A stretch of 64,000 nucleotides of DNA from Sphingobacterium sp. ML3W. Lineage in GTDB: Bacteria > Bacteroidota > Bacteroidia > Sphingobacteriales > Sphingobacteriaceae. The notes beneath the pieces are model-generated. The model was not told the DNA's origin. It did no database searches and was given only the letters and a program-made list of their open reading frames with translations. The stretch is taken from the NCBI RefSeq assembly GCF_029542085.1, contig NZ_CP107036.1:5704001-5768000 (forward strand), written 5' to 3'. A program made the position numbers and the translations under genes. How positions within the stretch are numbered: position 1 is the stretch's first letter; each line of letters starts with the position of its first letter. Positions 61,501-64,000 of this stretch are shown piece by piece.

Positions 61501-64000
61501 CCGGATAACAGCCTTCCACACGATTGAGGAGTGCCTTCAACTGTTCCGCATTTGCGTTAATAGCAACCATGGTGCCGGGATCTCCATTTTCTACCGAATC
61601 CAGGATGGATTGAGCACGCTTGCTGCTCAGTTCGACTAATTGTTCTTCGTCAAATACACCAGCGAAACACAATGCCGGTAATTCACCGTAGCTATGGCCG
61701 GCCAGCATATCCGGGACGATACCCAGTGATTGAAGGAACTTAGCTAAGGCTAAATCAACAATACCCAAAAGAGGTTGTGCGAGACGTGTATCTTTGATGG
61801 TTTCCTTTTGTTGTTTTAAAGAATCGGCATCAAACGTAGTTGAAGGAAAGACCACTTTTTCCAGTTCAGGATACTGGGCGATCAGCTTTCGCATTGCTGG
61901 AAATACGACAAAGAGATCACGGGCCATATTGATACGTTGACTACCTTGTCCCGGAAATAAGAATGCTGTTTTACCTTCGCGTTTATTGACTATAAAGGTG
62001 TCTTTACTTTCAATGCCAGATAACACCAATTCAATTTTCATCATCAGGTCTTCGGCTGTATCGGCAACAATGCTGAGTTGGATCGCTTTTTCAGAAGCAA
62101 CAGCTAAGCTGTAGGCGATATCTTTTAGCGGGAGACTATCATTGATATCTAAAAGTGCTTTTACCTGACCCAATTGACCCTTAGCTTCGTCGTAGCTGTC
62201 GCCACGGAAAACGAATAGTTCTGATGGCCAAGATTGCAATGCGATTGTATTCTCTTCCTGCGGATGATTCGCAATAACAGCGTGGAAATTTGTTCCGCCA
62301 AAACCAAAGGCGCTGATGCCAGCATAACGTCTTTTTTCTCCCCATAAACCAGTTTCGGCGTGGAAAGCGAAAGGACTTGTTTGGGCATTATAATATGCAT
62401 TCGGCTGTTGGAGATGAAGTGTTGGAGGTTTAACACCATGAAATACAGCCAGGGAAGCTTTGATCAAGCCTGCCAATCCTGCAGCACATTTTGTGTGGCC
62501 GATCTGGGTTTTGACCGAACCTAAATGCGTTTGTGCCGGTAAGGCACCTGAACGGCTGAATAAATTCGTCAACGCACTCAGTTCTGTTTTATCACCAACC
62601 ACTGTTCCTGTACCATGCGCTTCAACTAGACCAACGGATGCTGCGCTGATACCCGCTTGGTTATAGGCACGTTCCAGTGCGCGTACCTGACCGATTTTTC
62701 GGGGAGCGGTGAGGCCTAGGGCTTTACCATCACTGGACCCACCAACGCCTTTGATAACCGAGTAGATGCGGTCGCCATCGCGTACAGCATCTTCGTAGCG
62801 TTTGAGTACCAATATCGCTACCCCCTCACCAAGGGCAATCCCATCCGCGTCGCTGTCAAATGTGGCGCATCGTCCTTTACGTGAGAGTGCATGTGTGCTG
62901 GAAAACATCAGGTAATCGTTGATTCCATTATGGAGATCCGCTCCACCCGCAAGCACCATATCCGATTTACCCAGAATAAGCTCCTGACAGGCGAGATCAA
63001 TCGCAGCAAGGGATGAGGCGCAAGCTGCATCCACCGTGAAATTTCGACCACCAAGATCCAACCTGTTTGTGATCCGACCAGCGATAACATTGGCCAGAAT
63101 ACCTGGGAACGAATCTTCTGTGGTATGAGGTAATGCCTCTTTCACTTCCTCATGAAGTTCTCCAAATACCTGTTTGTAGTATCCTCTAAAGCTATAGCTG
63201 TTGGCAAGGTCGTTGCCACCTTCTGCACCGATAATAACGGAAATGTTCTCGCGGTTGATTTGTTTTTCGCCATAACCAGCGTCTTCCATGGCACGCTTTG
63301 CTACCAATAGCGTCAACAATTGTGTCGGTTCAATAGCTGCGAGCGATTGCGGTGGAATACCAAAAGCTAAGGGATCAAAATCAATTTTTGGAATAAAACC
63401 ACCCCATTTTGAGTGTGATACATCTGGACCATCTGCATCGGGTTTGTAATAAATAGCTTTGTTCCACCGTTCGTCAGGAACTTCGGTAACGCTATCTTTT
63501 CCAAGGATAATATTGCGCCAAAATTCTTCCAGATTTTTGGCTCCCGGAAAAATACACTCCATTCCGACAATGGCGACATCCAACGGTTTTTCGCTGGAAA
63601 GTGGTTCTTCCGGTAATATTGCTTCATGGATATACTGCTGATTGTCGACGCCGACATGTTGATGCAGAGCATCCAGGGAGATCACCTTGTTCTGCATGGT
63701 TGCAATCTGGCCGATCATATACATGCCTAGGTCCAGTTGTTCACTTTTAGGGATGTTGACCAGTTTATCTCCTTGACGGTCAATGCCTTTTGCTGCAATA
63801 CGCAGGCGACCGACGTTTAATTTTTCGAGTTTTTCCCAGACTTCCTTCTTATCTACACCCGCAGTCAATAGCTTGGACTTTTCTCGATTGAAATGTTGTG
63901 CAAAAGCGGTATTCAAACAACGGGTTTCGTGCCCCGGTGCTGTCTCCAGGAGGACAGTATCCCTAGCTTGCATGGCTTGCAGCTGAAATTCTTCCTGAAT
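58535..64000 (-). CDS. Megasynthase (ER-like)-KS-AT-ACP-ACP-KR, 5' end outside window
   Basis: At least 1821 residues; the frame is open to the right edge, with nine codons before the ATG at 63973. Counting from that Met, 13-100 looks like the end of a nitropropane-dioxygenase/PfaD-like enoyl reductase (APGHETRCLNTAF, LNVGRLRIAAKGI, GMYMIGQ). KS (about 130-570) has Cys318 in VDAACASS, His453 and His493. AT (about 665-960): FPGQGSQ, Ser761 in GHSYGE, CAFHSP. Two ACPs carry Ser1172 and Ser1283 in identical DLEADLSIDSIKR contexts. KR: GGGQGIT (1546-1552), Ser1718, Tyr1731, Asn1735. DSIKR ACPs and the domain order are PfaA/heterocyst-glycolipid-synthase-like. Confidence 0.92.
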   Translation of the reverse strand: MQEEFQLQAMQARDTVLLETAPGHETRCLNTAFAQHFNREKSKLLTAGVDKKEVWEKLEKLNVGRLRIAAKGIDRQGDKLVNIPKSEQLDLGMYMIGQIATMQNKVISLDALHQHVGVDNQQYIHEAILPEEPLSSEKPLDVAIVGMECIFPGAKNLEEFWRNIILGKDSVTEVPDERWNKAIYYKPDADGPDVSHSKWGGFIPKIDFDPLAFGIPPQSLAAIEPTQLLTLLVAKRAMEDAGYGEKQINRENISVIIGAEGGNDLANSYSFRGYYKQVFGELHEEVKEALPHTTEDSFPGILANVIAGRITNRLDLGGRNFTVDAACASSLAAIDLACQELILGKSDMVLAGGADLHNGINDYLMFSSTHALSRKGRCATFDSDADGIALGEGVAILVLKRYEDAVRDGDRIYSVIKGVGGSSDGKALGLTAPRKIGQVRALERAYNQAGISAASVGLVEAHGTGTVVGDKTELSALTNLFSRSGALPAQTHLGSVKTQIGHTKCAAGLAGLIKASLAVFHGVKPPTLHLQQPNAYYNAQTSPFAFHAETGLWGEKRRYAGISAFGFGGTNFHAVIANHPQEENTIALQSWPSELFVFRGDSYDEAKGQLGQVKALLDINDSLPLKDIAYSLAVASEKAIQLSIVADTAEDLMMKIELVLSGIESKDTFIVNKREGKTAFLFPGQGSQRINMARDLFVVFPAMRKLIAQYPELEKVVFPSTTFDADSLKQQKETIKDTRLAQPLLGIVDLALAKFLQSLGIVPDMLAGHSYGELPALCFAGVFDEEQLVELSSKRAQSILDSVENGDPGTMVAINANAEQLKALLNRVEGCYPVNYNSPTQCVVAGNTEAIGKLMDLLKQERVSAKKLEVACAFHSPLVAKSKELYANVLKDVPFQEMQLPVWSNTTTSLYPTSVSEIKARLTDHLVQPVRFVEELQAMYADGARIFIEVGPGKVLTGLTKSCLEQDQLTLYVEDSNRNKLTHLLCMLAQYLGTGRNFAIDKLFEGRQIQPIQLDQPNLYKKNPTIWRVNGQTAHPTTGTLPVNGALPIVSPIKMSNLNNPIAPTTEPQPAAERMLQEYLNSMKMLIQAQRDVMLSFLGQNQQVAPMPVYSSPTPNVTADRSTPIIVQPTLSENSAVATAVQTATKDIKTLLLQVVSDKTGYPHEMLGMEMDLEADLSIDSIKRVEIIGTLRTELGTLKFDHANEDTIMEQLAAIKTLNGLVSWLTEFSGATAVPATSAQTAVSTSTTANQSMLSLAELQTAILDIVSEKTGYPKEMLGLDLDLEADLSIDSIKRMEIIAELKTKIGFGEDLEHAEDLMETLAAIKTLNGLASWISEVSDTAPEQSLLSRLRFDLTPADNATAQDTEILQGKRFAIAPDHGQQTMAIKTMLEKHGAIAELVNPENDLAVFDGLIISDIFSAPVQHNIIDQVDLIKKMDLDRAKWVYLISDIPAHVEKTNDTHALRHYQGYPGLFKSLAREFEQTSCRLISLSTPQETDQIAEIALKEILTTDKTVEVIYKNDQRHTVDIIPSPLSTGNEEVQIQLDQKSVVLVLGGGQGITSELVKHMSASYPCTYILVGRSADPRKDIPISKELETMTSKEQIRAHLIQSGLFHAPAQIEKETLRIYKNNQILRTIRDMERLGNTVVYESLDLCDEAGLTALLHQIYEQYGQLDGVIHGAGLLEDKLFKQKTTSSFGRVFDTKVKPLRVLAEQLRSDCQFVVLFSSIASVYGNKGQTDYAAANSVLDDYANVLNKRLKGKVISINWGPWKGAGMVSQTLETEYERRGISLIPLDEGKEIFLNEIRYGTESQVLIMSGNNW

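Noticed and set aside
54271..64000. True EPA/DHA synthase (PfaABCD)
   Set aside because: Only two tandem ACPs, one DH didomain, no KS-CLF pair and added GT and acyltransferase genes; similarity is at family level.

Overview
The window looks like a chromosomal segment of a Bacteroidota bacterium, most likely a Sphingobacterium or close relative of the Sphingobacteriaceae. The evidence is the moderately low G+C, promoter-like TAnnTTTG boxes upstream of housekeeping genes, little use of Shine-Dalgarno sequences, the rplM-rpsI-rpsB-tsf order, a split transketolase, a DUF4292 lipoprotein, an ECF sigma/anti-sigma/Spy-like trio and a TatA-only gene. No rRNA, CRISPR array, insertion sequence or phage gene was seen. 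The only tRNA is tRNA-Pro(UGG).

Layout. 1-6.3 kb: the 3' end of a secreted protein, an ABC transporter pair, a very acidic small protein, an AraC regulator and a dienoyl-CoA-reductase-like SDR. 6.5-9.3 kb: the ribosomal protein/EF-Ts operon on the minus strand. 9.5-15.4 kb: TPR protein, DUF4292 lipoprotein, EnvC-like activator, TatA and a LysM lytic transglycosylase on the plus strand. 15.4-16.6 kb: a phosphoribosyltransferase and an NlpC/P60 hydrolase. 16.9-22.0 kb: a threonine operon (thrA-thrB-thrC) preceded by an unannotated Thr/Ile leader peptide and a terminator, which is a classical attenuator. 22.2-30.8 kb: an rRNA methyltransferase, an Fsr-type MFS transporter, an SGNH hydrolase with a class III aminotransferase, the ECF sigma cluster and transketolase halves. 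31-47.5 kb: a GH3 glycosidase, Nfu, PurB, two tandem heptad-repeat lipoproteins, an acyl-CoA dehydrogenase, a META lipoprotein, YidC and PyrG, a CBM9-like protein, L19, tRNA-Pro and a large TPR protein.

47.7-64 kb (minus strand, running off the right edge) is the accessory part. It is a tightly packed, probably single-transcript cluster of eight genes for a PUFA-synthase-like or heterocyst-glycolipid-like iterative polyketide/fatty-acid system. In transcription order it encodes: a megasynthase (end of a nitropropane-dioxygenase-like enoyl reductase, then KS-AT-ACP-ACP-KR); a second megasynthase KS-AT-DH with its own C-terminal phosphopantetheinyl transferase; a stand-alone ACP; an alpha/beta hydrolase; a fusion of two GT1-type glycosyltransferases; two condensation-domain-like acyltransferases; and a four-helix membrane protein. 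Together these could build a reduced acyl chain, release it, add one or two sugars and esterify the product, giving an acylated glycolipid or glycosylated polyketide. The product is inferred and not known.
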